Shown piece after piece: positions 1-11,176 of a DNA stretch of 64,000 nt. This DNA is from Takakia lepidozioides (Eukaryota > Streptophyta > Takakiopsida > Takakiales > Takakiaceae): positions 60,452,001 to 60,516,000 of the forward strand of contig CM060733.1 in assembly GCA_030704615.1 (NCBI GenBank). Reading direction: 5' to 3'. Every line of letters starts with the position of its first letter. The first letter of the stretch is position 1. The position numbers and the translations under genes are program-made. The notes under the pieces were generated by a model. The model searched no databases. It had not been told where the DNA came from and saw nothing but the letters and a program-made list of their open reading frames with translations.

Positions 1-2343
1 GGATTTTGGCTCGGGTTGGCTGGTAGAATGGTCACCCACGCGTCAGAGACTCTTCTCTCCCCACTGGATTTCCTATGTCAGATAATGTAGATCGCAACCA
101 AGCGAATTTACTCCAGGGTTGCCTCTAATCCAATGAGATATTCAGGCCCTCTTTGTTAACAACTGAGTTAGAAACTGAATTGGGTCCAGTAAGTTCTCCT
201 GTAGATTAATAGAACAAACTTCTCATTACAGCTCACCAGGTTTCTATATGGCGAGTCAGTTCTGTCATCATACTTTACAGCCCTGTTTGGCTGAAAATCC
301 GATGTCGATTTAAAGAAAAAACATGTGGAATCGCACCCCAGGCAGATCTGCAGGAGATGAGATATTAAGCATATGTTACAAAGACTGCCATGCACACAGC
401 ATTAGGAAAGTGCAATTTAGAGTAGATGGCCAAGATGGTCCCAATTTTTTTCAAAGATCAATAACACTCGAGCATTGACAACTACTCTCATTCCGAATGC
501 ATTGCATATCAAGTAGCTTGGCGGAGGGTTAGGGTTGAGCGATTCGACTTGCCTATCTTCATGTCCTCCTCCTCTAGCATACAAGACCTGAAGAGAAGTT
601 GCTCAAGGCCCTTTTCTCATCCGAATTCGGCTATGGGGGTGCCAAATCTTGCATCCCAGGCCTTGCACTCCTCCTGGGCTCGTCTCGTTTCGTCCAGCAA
701 TTGCTTACAATGCGAAATCAAGCGAGCATCTTGAAAAGGAATAGAGATGATGATGCACGCACTGTGTGCATGAACATGCTTCCCATGTATTTGCAACTTC
801 GCAGCTTCTTATTCCTGTGATGGCTTCCTGCACCTGCGCTCTGCTGAGCACGCAGGGAGAGGCCTCACCCAAGGCTCTATCTTCTTCTTGTGAAAGGGAG
901 GTAGGCCTCGCATCATGCACCAGAGTCTCAGGGCAGACTGTGGAGTCGAAACGACCACCCCGCATTGCAGTGCCGGGTCCGAGCCCCTTGCCAGTGATGG
1001 CTTTGACGCCTCCCCAGCCTTCAGGGAAAAGGAAGAAAGGTATGAGATGGAACTTCTTCCGTCTTTGTATTGGGTTTCGTCCCTGGAGTTCATTTCCTTA
1101 CACCTTCTAGCTCAATCTGGCCGAAGCATTTTACAAGACTGTAATCGACAATTATGTCCTCCTTCCATCAGTTCTTTTAGTACCTCCTCGAATGATTTAA
1201 TCTCAGGAGGTATTTGTCTTCTTTCCATTCAGTGGAAGTGAGAGACAGAGTTACTACGGTAGCCTTGTGCGATTTCCTGTTTGTCGGGGGAAGGTCCAAA
1301 AGCGGTAAGCCTGTTTAGCTGGCTACGATGGTCCCTCTGGAGCCGTGAGAGATAAACAAGGGCAGAAATAGATGTACTCTCGACCTTTCTCGTCAAAAGT
1401 GATTATCACGTACCCATGAGGGCCAAAATATCAAGCTTCTTGGTGTTGGATCTTATCCTCACGAGGGTAGGGAAACTCAGCCCGCAAGCAACATAGCGTA
1501 ATAGTACGGCTAGCGAGAACCTATTTACATGGAAGTGAGCTTGACACCTGTGGCTGTGATGGCTCCAGTCACACTGTGCTGAAGGACAATGAGGGAGAGT
1601 GAAACAGATGGGTTCATTTTACAGATGTACGTTGGAGTGTTGTCTAAATGCAGGCCAATCAACAACCAGGGAGCGGCTTTGGCAGGAATTTAGGTCAGAT
1701 CCTTCCCAGTGGTGGGACAACAGGTCCGATAAGGTGAGACAATACCTGTTGCTACCCAGTCCAATACCTTCCCAAAATAGAAAGGAACATGGAACTGTAT
1801 TCTGAATGAATCTGGGATGATTGTGCATCTTGTTAGACTGGCCCATGGTTTCAAACCTTGGCTTGCTTGAAGTTTCATCCTGTTGTTTAAAGCAATGCTT
1901 TTGAAGCATCGACAGTTGTACCTTGGTCTCTGTGTCTATGTTAAAGCTAGCTGTACTCAGCTGCACACAGATATTGTTTTCACAGAAAAGTTCAAGATCA
2001 CCAGACTTCAGACATAAGCTCACAAAGGAGGTCCTCTGGATTGAGAGTTGGTCGAACCCTCCTTGGGTGAAAGCAAAGCTAGCTCCCATGACACAAGAAC
2101 AAAAATGTGGGGATACTTCCGATGTCGATGTAAACTGTGGAGCTCCATGTCCGGACCACGGGTATTGTTTTGATGATGATTCAAGGGTTCCAGCCTATAT
2201 AGACAGACTGGTACAGTTTATTCACCAAGTAGATGAGGGCATTCTTCTTGTAATCCTGTGTATGAGTAGGAAGAGGCAGGTCCCATGTGATGTTTTATGG
2301 ACGTATCTAGGAGCTTTGATTTGTATTTGGTGACACAGTTGCT
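1..2343. other. Upstream region, no gene recognised
   Basis: I find no reading frame with recognisable protein family features here on either strand. Open frames exist up to about 156 codons, but their translations look random. Positions 526-538 carry two adjacent GGGTTA-type telobox-like units. The right end presumably holds the promoter and 5' UTR of the PPR gene that starts at 2344, but no TATA box or splice signal could be assigned with confidence. Confidence 0.4.
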
Positions 2344-4911
2344 ATGATTGTTGAGTCATGCAGGACAGCAGAGTTGAACCAGGCACAATTGGTTGCTGGA
2401 TGTGAGACCAGCAGCAGGGGGAGCACCTTTAAGATCACCACTACATTTAAAAATGGGGTGAGAGAGGGAGTTAACAAGAACTTTTCTGGCACCTGTGCCA
2501 ATGTGAAGACACTATATAAGGCAGGACGGCTGAAAGAGGCTCTGCACATGCTAAATGAACAAGGCATTGGGGAAAGCTCCCTTACTTATGTCAGTCTCTT
2601 GCAGGAATGCATCAATGTGAAAGACCTCATAAAGGGAAAGCAAGTACATGCCCACATTATCCAGAGTAGGTTCAAGCCCAACATCTTTTTACTTAATACC
2701 CTTGTCGACATGTATGCCAAGTGTGGGAGTGTGGTTGATGCACGCCAAGTCTTTGACAAAATGCCTGGACGAGATATGTTTACCTGGACTATCATGATGG
2801 CAGGATATGCCAAGCACGGGCATGCAGAGGAGGCTTTCAAAATCTATGAGCAGATGCAACAGGAACATGTAACACCTGATAGGGTTACGTTCATCTGTAT
2901 TCTCAATGCTTGTGTCAGCCTAGGAGCCCTGGAAAAGGGCAAAAAGGTCCATACTGACATCGTCAACTCTGGAATCCCATCATATATAAATTTGGACAAT
3001 TCCCTTGTGGACATGTATGCCAAATGCGGGAGCATGAAGGATGCGTCTCAAGTGTTTGACAACATGGCTAAGCGAAATGTGATCTCATGGAGTGCAATGA
3101 TTGCAGGATATGCTCAGCATGGGTATGATCAGGAAGCACTCAGAATCTACAAGCAAATGGAAGTGGAAGGGGTGAAGCCTGACAGGGTCATGTTCATTTA
3201 TGTTCTCAATGTCTGCGCGAACCTAGGAGCCCTGGAAAAGGGCAAGCAGGTCCATTCCGACATTCTGAAATCAGGAACTGCATCATATATTGGTATTGGC
3301 AATGCCCTCATTAACATGTATGCCAAATGTGGGAGTATGAAGGATGCATACCAGGTGTTCCAAAATATGGCTAAACGAGATGTGGTCTCATGGAGTGCGA
3401 TGATTGCAGGATATGCTCAACATGGATCTGGTACGGAGGCTTTCAACATGTATGAGCAAATGCAACAGGAAGGGGTTATGCCCAACAGCATAACATTCAT
3501 GTGCATTCTCAATGCATGTGCCAGTGTAGGAGACCTGGGAAAGGGCAAAGAGGTCCATGCTGACATAATGAAAGCTGGAATTTCTTCGTGTATTAAAGTG
3601 GAGAAAAGCCTTGTTGACATGTATGCCAAATGTGGGAGCGTAAAAGATGCACGTCAGGTTTTCGACAAAATGGCTGAACGAGATGTGGTCTCATGGAATG
3701 CCATGATTACAGGATATGCTCAGCATGGCTATGCTGAAGAGGCTTTCAAGATTTACAAGCAAATGGAACTGGAAGGGGTGACACCGAACAAGGTCACGTT
3801 CGTTTCTGTTGTCAATGCATGTGCCAGTCTAGGGGCCCTGGAAAAGGGCAAGCGGGTCCATGCTGATATTCACAAAGCTGGGGTTGTGTCATATATTAAC
3901 TTGGACAATGCCCTAGTTAACATGTATGCCAAATGTGGGAGTGTTCACGATGCACGTCAAGTGTTTGAAAATATGGTTCAGCAAGATATGGTCTCATGGA
4001 ATGCCCTAATTGCAGGTTATGCTCAGCATGGGTGTAGTACAGAGGCCTTCCAACTATTTGAACAGATGCAGCAGGAAGGCTTGAAGCCAGATGGTATCAC
4101 CTTCGTTTCTCTTCTCTCTGCTTGTAGGCATGTAGGCCTGGTGGATGAAGGCCACCACTTGTTTGATTCCATGAGTAGAGATCACGGCCTCACTCCTACA
4201 GTGGAGCATTTTGGCTGCATTGTGGACCTTCTTGGCCGTGTAGGCCGATTGGATGAGGCAGAAGAGTTCATCAAGAATATGCCAATTGAACCAGATGGTC
4301 TGGTTTGGGGGACCTTGCTTGCTGCTGCCAGAATTCATGGGGATGTGGAGGTAGCAGAACATGCAGCGAAATCTCTTCTCAGGTGCGATCCCGACCACCC
4401 TGCAGCTTATGTGCTGCTATCCAACATCTACGCCGCATCTGGCAGGTGGGATGATAAAGCAAAGGTGAGAAAACTGATGGAGGACAGAGGTGTCAGAAAG
4501 GAGCCAGGACAAAGCTGTATTGAAGTCAACGACCAGGTACATACATTTGTTGCAGAGGATGAGATGCATCCACGAATCAAAGAAATCCATGCTGAACTGA
4601 AGAGATTGTCTAGGCAGATGCAGCAGGCCGGCTATGTGCCTGACACACGCTTTGTATTGTATGATTTGGAGGTGGAGCAAAAGGAGTTTTCTCTTTGCCA
4701 CCACAGTGAGAGGCTGGCCATTGCTTTTGGGCTCATCAGCACCCCTGCAGGGACGCCTATCCGCATCATAAAGAACCTTCGGGTGTGTGGTGACTGCCAC
4801 ACTGCCACCAAGTTCATCTCACAAATTGTTGGGCGGACGGTAGTTGTACGGGATGCCAACCGGTTTCACCACTTCCAAGATGGGGTTTGTTCTTGTGGGG
4901 ATTACTGGTGA
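2344..4911 (+). CDS. PPR protein, PLS subclass with DYW deaminase domain
   Basis: An uninterrupted 855-residue frame encodes a pentatricopeptide-repeat RNA-binding protein of the PLS-E-DYW class. These proteins bind a specific organellar transcript and perform or direct C-to-U RNA editing in plastids or mitochondria. The repeat tract covers residues ~50-620. It has five near-identical PLS triplets, each marked by MYAKCGS and spaced about 100 residues apart, followed by an E/E+ region with a PG-box-like [10 protein letters not shown]. The C-terminal DYW domain has the deaminase signature HHSERLA, the zinc pair CGDC and the terminal CSCGDYW, so it looks catalytically complete. The gene has no introns in the CDS, as is common for PPR genes. 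The N-terminus before the repeats is short and not an obvious transit peptide, so an upstream exon or start is possible. The target transcript cannot be read from sequence. Confidence 0.95.
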   Translation: MIVESCRTAELNQAQLVAGCETSSRGSTFKITTTFKNGVREGVNKNFSGTCANVKTLYKAGRLKEALHMLNEQGIGESSLTYVSLLQECINVKDLIKGKQVHAHIIQSRFKPNIFLLNTLVDMYAKCGSVVDARQVFDKMPGRDMFTWTIMMAGYAKHGHAEEAFKIYEQMQQEHVTPDRVTFICILNACVSLGALEKGKKVHTDIVNSGIPSYINLDNSLVDMYAKCGSMKDASQVFDNMAKRNVISWSAMIAGYAQHGYDQEALRIYKQMEVEGVKPDRVMFIYVLNVCANLGALEKGKQVHSDILKSGTASYIGIGNALINMYAKCGSMKDAYQVFQNMAKRDVVSWSAMIAGYAQHGSGTEAFNMYEQMQQEGVMPNSITFMCILNACASVGDLGKGKEVHADIMKAGISSCIKVEKSLVDMYAKCGSVKDARQVFDKMAERDVVSWNAMITGYAQHGYAEEAFKIYKQMELEGVTPNKVTFVSVVNACASLGALEKGKRVHADIHKAGVVSYINLDNALVNMYAKCGSVHDARQVFENMVQQDMVSWNALIAGYAQHGCSTEAFQLFEQMQQEGLKPDGITFVSLLSACRHVGLVDEGHHLFDSMSRDHGLTPTVEHFGCIVDLLGRVGRLDEAEEFIKNMPIEPDGLVWGTLLAAARIHGDVEVAEHAAKSLLRCDPDHPAAYVLLSNIYAASGRWDDKAKVRKLMEDRGVRKEPGQSCIEVNDQVHTFVAEDEMHPRIKEIHAELKRLSRQMQQAGYVPDTRFVLYDLEVEQKEFSLCHHSERLAIAFGLISTPAGTPIRIIKNLRVCGDCHTATKFISQIVGRTVVVRDANRFHHFQDGVCSCGDYW

Positions 4912-5655
4912 AACATGAAATGGGAAGGCTATTTCTGCCATGGAGTGCAACAGTCAGTGCTCTACTTTCTGTGAGCTGCCCATGGTGATGCGCACAATTT
5001 AAGTTTGACAGTAGCAGTGGCATCACAGGAGCAGTTCTCAATAGAACTGCGGTTTCCAAATGCTTGCATTGATGGAGAAAGGGATCCTGAGAAAGTTGAG
5101 GTACCCAGGCGGGTCTTTATTTGGAAAATGTCCAATTCACCAACCCAATTGAACACAGTCTAGGAAAACTGCCTACAGATCAGCTCTCTTTTGTCAGATA
5201 AAATGCCAAGCCGCACTAACAAAGTTCTCTGGAGGAAAGATTGCTGAGCCAATTGTTTCTTCAAATGCCTGAAAGTAATGTGTTCTCACTCACATGTTGA
5301 AAGAGCTCACATGCCCCTCACCGGGCCACTGATGAGTAGGTTCTGCAAGCATGGAAGCTTTGTTGTCATCCTGGGTGCATGCACTAGCCCTGCAGCCCAG
5401 GAACACGTGTGAGCAGCTTCATATGTGCACTGTCAAAGCCCGATTTAAATCTGTAACTGTCTTCAACTGCCTCAACGAAGTGTGCTCTTGTGGTTGCAGG
5501 ACTAGCTAACCAAGGGCACAGTGCAAAGCATTTGAGGCAGCAAATGCAACATGGAGGCTTCAAGTCTGACTGCGTGCGGCACCACAGCAGAGCAAGTGGA
5601 TGGGCCTACATCACCCAAGCTGAGTCAGATGTTGGTGTAGTGTCTGCCCTTGACA
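4912..5655. other. PPR 3' flank, nothing else seen
   Basis: This stretch follows the PPR stop codon and probably contains its 3' UTR. No ORF in it has recognisable family features. Confidence 0.4.
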
Positions 5656-5945
5656 TGTCATATTGTGCGTGATGAAGTTTTCTCCCTTGTCCAAGTAGCC
5701 ATTGCTCACCAGCACATCATACAATCACAAGACCACATTTTGCTCAAGAATTTTGTCAAGCACTCGCCATGCCTCCCCCCAAACTTGACAAAATTCTTGA
5801 GTAAAATCTGGTCTTGTGATTGTATGAGGTGCCTCCCCCCAAACTTGACAAAATTCTTGAGTAAAATGTGGTCTTGTGATTGTATGAGGTGCTGAGCAAT
5901 GGCTACTTGGACAAGGGAGAAAACTTCATCACGCACAATATGACA
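5656..5945. repeat. Foldback (hairpin) repeat, MITE-like
   Basis: The left arm (5656-5760) is the near-perfect reverse complement of 5844-5945, ending in TGTCATATTG / CAATATGACA. The arms are about 100 bp with a 3-nt indel and few substitutions, so a transcript could form a long hairpin. CTTGA occurs close outside both ends, but a target duplication is not clear. It has no coding capacity. It may be a foldback MITE or a young inverted duplication able to yield small RNAs. Confidence 0.8.
5771..5890. repeat. 60-bp tandem duplication inside the foldback
   Basis: Positions 5771-5830 and 5831-5890 are two head-to-tail copies of exactly 60 bp, differing at one base (AAAATCTGG versus AAAATGTGG). 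The unit is part of the right hairpin arm, so the left arm can pair with either copy. The near identity points to a recent duplication. Confidence 0.9.
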
Positions 5946-6410
5946 CTTGAACTGGTGGTCTGCCTGCAGTATCCATGGTTATTTGGAGCTACCACACCAG
6001 AACTGGTCCTTGTAGATTAAGTTGTTCAGCTATTGCTATTGAAGAGAGACACTGAAGCATTGGCAAAGCAGGAAAGAAATGATACTTTGTACAGTCTGCG
6101 CCAAAGAAAAGGAAAGAATAGTTTTAACCTCCAGCAATGTTGATATTGGAATAAAAGATTACTAAGTTCACTTGAACTTACACGTTGGACTATGCATTCA
6201 ATCTCAAACTGTGAATGGTGCACTTGGACATGAATGTGAATTCTTTCATACACTCTCAAGAGCAGCAATAGATTGATTACATCTAAGTTTATCTCTTACA
6301 GCACAAATCTGTTGTACAAGAAGATCAAGTCGTGTCTAGCTCCCTAATAAGAACTTCAGGACAAGAGAAGGATTGGAGGTAGGAAGAAGAGAGAACAGTT
6401 TAGGCACACA
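5946..6410. other. Probable promoter/5' UTR of the YchJ-like gene
   Basis: No coding frame is supported here. By position it should hold the promoter and leader of the gene beginning near 6411. No clear TATA box was assigned. Confidence 0.3.
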
Positions 6411-8687
6411 ATGGGTGGCCAGCCTCTTACCCTGTCCACACATGCACCGACATCCTTCATCTCCTGTCCCTCCAAACTTTCCTGCATTTGCTTCCGCAGT
6501 CTTATGCTGAGCAGCGCTCATTTTCGTACTTATTCTTTGAATGCACCAGCAAATTTGGGCTTCAAAGCTCGCCCTTTTGTGGAGCTCAGCACAAGCTTTC
6601 TGCAGGTTCCATCAACAAACGTTGGGTGCTCTCCGTCTTTGGCAGTACGCATCTACCCCTTCCTCTCCGGCTCATTCCCTCCCTTGCGACCTAAGAATTC
6701 ATCTTCCTACATATCATGAAAGGTTCTTTCTACAAGACCGACTCTTTGCAGCTATAAACCAATGTCGTGTCTACGAGAATATCCGTTAATGTTTTGCCCC
6801 TCCCCCTTCCTTGTGTGTGTTTCAGGGTGCATCTGCCGATTGTTCATATCTTTGGCTCTACATTTATAAGTTCGTTTTGGCTGTTTTTCAGGGATTTGCC
6901 AGCATTCGGGAGCGGCATTCGAGCCAGACAGGGGGGAAAGTGAGGGCAAAAGGGAAGGGCTTTGGGGAGCTGCTTCAAAAGAAGAAAAAAGGAGGCTCAG
7001 AGGGAGAGAAATCTGAGAGGACAGTGTGTCCGTGTGGTGGTGGGGAAGAGAGAAGAGAATACAGCACTTGCTGTGCGCGGTACCATGGAGGTGTTATAGA
7101 GCCTGATACCATCAGCCTCATGAGTAAAGATTCTGAACCCCGTTTTATCCTTCTTTCATTGAAACGATACTCTATGTTTTCAATTTGAATACCGCCATCT
7201 TTTGGCCACCCACTGAAGGTTTATCGCAGAGGAGCTGCTGTGAAGCAGAATCCTTCAACTACTTTTTTTCCAGCATGAATCCGTGACAAGTTATGTTTGA
7301 AATAGCAAGAGTAAAGCACCATCTCACAGAAGACACAATGGTCGCTGTGAGAGAGGCACGTCAGCTTCAGTATGAAATTGAAACCCAACTGGCACGGCAA
7401 TATCAGATCCATGGCCACAAGGCAATAGCAGCTGTGTGTTTGAACAGTATCACACCATGGGTACGTTCTATGAGGTACTGGGTGGTTATGTGACGGCTTC
7501 TCTTTATGTCTCTCTCGTCCCATGGCCCTCCTGGGTCTCTCATTGGTATTGGACATTTCAATTCCTTCTCAACGTCACTCTTTCTTTGCCCTTTCTAAAC
7601 AATGCGGGACTAGAAGTGCCATATCTCCCAAATTTGTGTGGCTAGAGCGGCAGTGCAGGAATTTCTAACACTCCGTCTTGCATAAAAACCCCACAAGTGG
7701 CTCTGAGAGGGTTGATATAAGATTGAGGAAGGTGAGAAAGCTCAGCTGAGAAAGATCGGTGTCTGTTGCAGAGGCACGGTTCAGTGCATATTCACTGGGT
7801 ATTGTACCTTACATTGTGAGAACAACACACCCTGACAACCCTGACTTTGAAGGTACGTCTTCTATATCACTTTGCTGTGTAAACAAGGTTCTGAAAAAAC
7901 GGGAGAGAGAGAAGGGAGGAAACTTGATGCTTGGCAACAATGCCTTCTGAGCCAGACTTGGGGTTCCCACCTAAAGAGAATGTACTCATAAGATGTTTGC
8001 ATTCCTACCCAGAGAGAGAGATGTTGAACTCGTCGATAATGTGAACATTTTTGGGGGATGTCATGAAGGTGAGCAGAAGTTGACGGACGATGTGCGTGCC
8101 ACTTGCGAGAGATTGCGCTTCACCAAGCTTGATATTATTGAGTCGGAAAACAATGCAGATGATGAAGTTAGTCTTCCCACCCTAGCCCCTTTCTTAGTTG
8201 TCTATGGATCAAAATAATCCTGTTTTCACTATCTTAAAGAGTACAAAGTGATCTGCGATATGTGCAGAATGGGTGGTGATCTCTCATTGTCGACCCATTT
8301 TTTGGGGGTTTACTTGGGGTTGGAGACCATATTGTTTTCCAATCTTGTCTGCCCCGCAATTGGACAATCGCACTAGATTCAATGGCAGTTGCATTGTTTG
8401 AATGTGTAAATGACGCTTGTTGGAACATGGGGTGATGGCAGGCATTCGTCTCATTCAGAGTGACATACTCCATGGTCAAAGGGGGCAGAGGAGGAGACAG
8501 AAAACTTTTGGTGGAAAAAAGCCGCTTTGAGAAAGTAGGAGACAGATGGTTGTATCGGGAACGAATACCTCTGAGTCAAGCATCTGAAGCTACCTGGCTG
8601 GCTTCCACTACTCCGCATTTCGCAGATGTTGAAGCAGCTCGCAAGGCTATTACAAAGACAAAACCCCAGTCTAAAATTGCTATGTAA
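6411..8687 (+). CDS. YchJ/UPF0225-like protein, probably plastid-targeted, five exons
   Basis: Proposed exons are 6411-6644, 6892-7123, 7772-7852, 8069-8166 and 8442-8687. Phases agree at every junction and give 296 residues. The donors are gtacgc, gtaaag, gtacgt and gttagt, and all acceptors end in AG. Exon 1 encodes a Ser/Thr-rich, acid-poor leader resembling a chloroplast transit peptide. Exon 2 carries the N-terminal motif CPCG with a following CCARYHGG. Exon 3 gives LMKARFSAYSLG across its junction, and exon 5 gives the EKSRF...RWLY block. These are the conserved landmarks of bacterial YchJ (SEC-C/NTF2-like fold), whose biochemical role is not established. The bacterial C-terminal second CPCG motif is absent. 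The start is uncertain: Met codons at 6411 and 6504 both precede transit-like sequence. Exon 1 and its donor are the weakest part, and the other exons are firm. Confidence 0.82.
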
Positions 8688-9515
8688 CTAAGTGCCAAAT
8701 TTCGCTGTACCAGTATGAATGCAATGGCATGTATAGTTTGTTTCGGTTGTCATCAATGGGATAGTTTACTACAGCTGTGGATCACTGGATGCATCAGACA
8801 CCAACATTCGTGTTCTGGTGAACCGAACTGCATGTGAATGTTGATGTCATGAGATGGAACACGACGTTTCTTATGCAAAGCAATTTTCTCAAGGTTTGGA
8901 GGTGGGCCAGACATGTAATATTCAATTTGTGCTGATGTTGGGATTGAAGACGCGCACAAGATCTAGTATAGTCTGGATGTGTAGATGACAGAGCATGTGT
9001 TGGGGATTCAATAGTTGCTGTGGAAACATGTCAGTTGTCTCATGCATCTTATTTACTCTTTAGCTTTGATAATCTAGTATCAATCAGTTTGTTACTTTCA
9101 TAGTATTGATGATCATAGATGAGTTGGAATATAAGAAACCAGAGCGAGTAATACATAAGAATGAGACACAAGACATTTTATCTATCTACTCTAGCTTTGG
9201 TTGAAGACTATGCTTGTGATGCAGCAAGAATAATTGAGATGTCTATTATCTTATGTAGTATTGAGTGGTACATTTCAATTGGAGACAAGGATCCGTTTTT
9301 CGGATTTTATTTAAGTTTGCAGTGCTGAAGCTCATGTTGAATGGAAGTATTAGCTTTCCCCAATGATGTAGAGACTTTTCCTTTTCGCAGCTTGAAGCTG
9401 TGAGAGGACTCAGCAATCTTGTATTGTTGTATATACCAATCTACCTACGTGCTGTCACAAACGAGCTGCTAAAGAATGACTACGGTGGCAACAGCGATAA
9501 GCTGATTTCGGGTGC
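8688..9515. other. Convergent intergenic region
   Basis: It lies between the 3' ends of the YchJ-like gene (+) and the Ole e 1/PDF1-like gene (-). It is AT-rich, holds no supported ORF and presumably contains both 3' UTRs. Confidence 0.4.
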
Positions 9516-10838
9516 TCACAATTTGCAAGGTACAAGCAGACACTTGCCCTTGCCAAAGCCACTGTTGGCAGCATGGAAAGCCTGGGCTTGATTGGCAGTA
9601 ACTGCAGGAGACCCACGCAGGGCTATGTTGAAGTCACGCACCACACGTCGGGAAGACATGTAAAAGTGTCTGTTGGTGTACGAGTTGAGGAGCGCAGCTG
9701 TGGCTTCCCGCAAGAGAGGATCCGAGCATTCCAATGCACTCAGTAGGTTCATGTTTCCATATTTCTTCTGAGCTAATCTCCCAAACACTCTCCCCACAGT
9801 GGTTCGGAAAGGTGACATTGTCTTTGGCCACCAGCAGAAATAGTCGATGTGGAGCCAGTCACTGCGACAGGGGAGGAAATGAAGAAGGTTAGATAGTGCG
9901 CAAGAAGATAGCATGCAGTCCTGAATAAATCAACATCAACACAAACGGTGGGGAAGATGCGGCCACCCGCCCTACCTACTTCACATAGATGCATTCAGCC
10001 TTGAGCTACAAACAATTGCATGGTCCAGGAAGAGTCTTCCTCCATACTTACTAGGTTGAGCAAGTGGAAGGATGCCTGTTGGGGAAGGGGACAACGATGG
10101 ATGGTGGGGAAGGAGTGCTGCTTTTGGGGCAGATTCCCGCAGGCTGGGCAGGTTTGTAGAATAAAGGGTCCACCACATACAGTGCTTGGAAAAACAACTT
10201 GGACTTTAAAGTCATTGTCCTGCCACCGCCCCCAACAATGTTGCATTTCGCTTCAGGGCTGCCAGAAAGAATGGCTTGGCACCCCGAGAGATCCTCTTTC
10301 CCTTTAAAGGTTATGAGAAAATCTCCCAAAAAGTTGGTGGATCCCTGCGCTGAATCGACAACTCTCCCGTATGCGTCCTTGCATTGCACTGTTACTTTGG
10401 CACCTACAGCGAGTAAAACGCAACAGGACATATCAGCGTTAATACTTGCAAGAGCTGGACGCCTCTCTTTCCTGTTGTCCAGGACTACAAGATTTCAAGT
10501 GGAATTCTGACAATGCGGAAGGAAAAATTGAGAAAAAGCTTTGCCAGGGTCCAGAATAATTGTCTCTCAGCTGCGACTTTGAATCTCGCTATAGAAATGG
10601 ACGAGACCCCCCCTAATCACAAGCGCAATATTTCAGCTGGGACTCCCAGTTGCCCAGTAATCGACAACCGAATCCCGACGAATTTGAAATGCCGCTGATC
10701 CATACATTGTAATCGGCGAGGCTATGACTATGCAGATGCGATCTGTGCTTGACAAGTTTAACATCTATTTGCAATAGCACTCTCAATAATCTCTGCTAAG
10801 TCAAGTCACATTCTCTCATCATGATCGACTATGGCGGG

Positions 10839-10900
<62 letters not shown>

Positions 10901-11176
10901 TCCGACCATAAAAAATCTGGCTTGCTGTAAATCAAATTTGAGGACGAGCTATAACGTCGTACCATCCAGGGGATAGCTGAAAGGAAACACTCGTCCTTGA
11001 ATGCACTGATCACAGAACACACTTCCCGTCACCACCGCTGACCACCATGTCCAATCCTTCTGCCCTCCGAAGGTATCTGTTTGGGCTGGCGACTGAGCTT
11101 GGGATAGCCCCGCTGCAGAGAGCAACCCCCACAATATCGTGCACGCACACAGTCCATAAACCCCACCTGTCCTCAT
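9516..11176 (-). CDS. Secreted Ole e 1-domain protein with protodermal-factor-1-like C-terminus, three exons
   Basis: Proposed exons on the minus strand are 11176-10963, 10403-10052 and 9861-9516. They use donors gtacga and gtaagt and acceptors TGTAG and CGCAG, all in phase, giving 303 residues. Exon 1 encodes a signal peptide (hydrophobic core ILWGLLSAAGL, likely cleavage after SQA) and the start of an Ole e 1 domain, VTGSVFCDQC. Exon 2 completes that domain with QCKDAYGRV and three further cysteines, giving the six-Cys pattern of the family, then a short PSPPS linker. Exon 3 encodes a C-terminal module with LLREATAALLNSY and an AxxQAQxFxxAN-like end. I recognise this from plant PROTODERMAL FACTOR 1-type cell-wall proteins. 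The product should be a secreted, probably apoplastic or epidermal wall protein. The exon joins are firm, and the PDF1 relationship is by pattern only. Confidence 0.82.
10840..10895. repeat. (TC)n microsatellite in intron 1
   Basis: A run of TC dinucleotides about 56 bp long, ending in CCCTC, lies in the first intron of the Ole e 1/PDF1-like gene about 70 bp from its donor site. Confidence 0.95.

Noticed and set aside
705-1241. Overlapping open frames of 86-114 codons on both strands
   Set aside because: Translations have no family features, frames overlap on both strands without codon bias, and no splice logic connects them.
1619-2333. ORFs of 156 (minus) and 136 (plus) codons before the PPR gene
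   Set aside because: The plus frame is out of phase with the PPR frame and stops at 2333. Neither shows recognisable domains, so I do not treat them as PPR exons.
4054-4859. Minus-strand ORFs of 114-127 codons inside the PPR gene
   Set aside because: They are antisense to a strongly conserved coding region and have no homology features.
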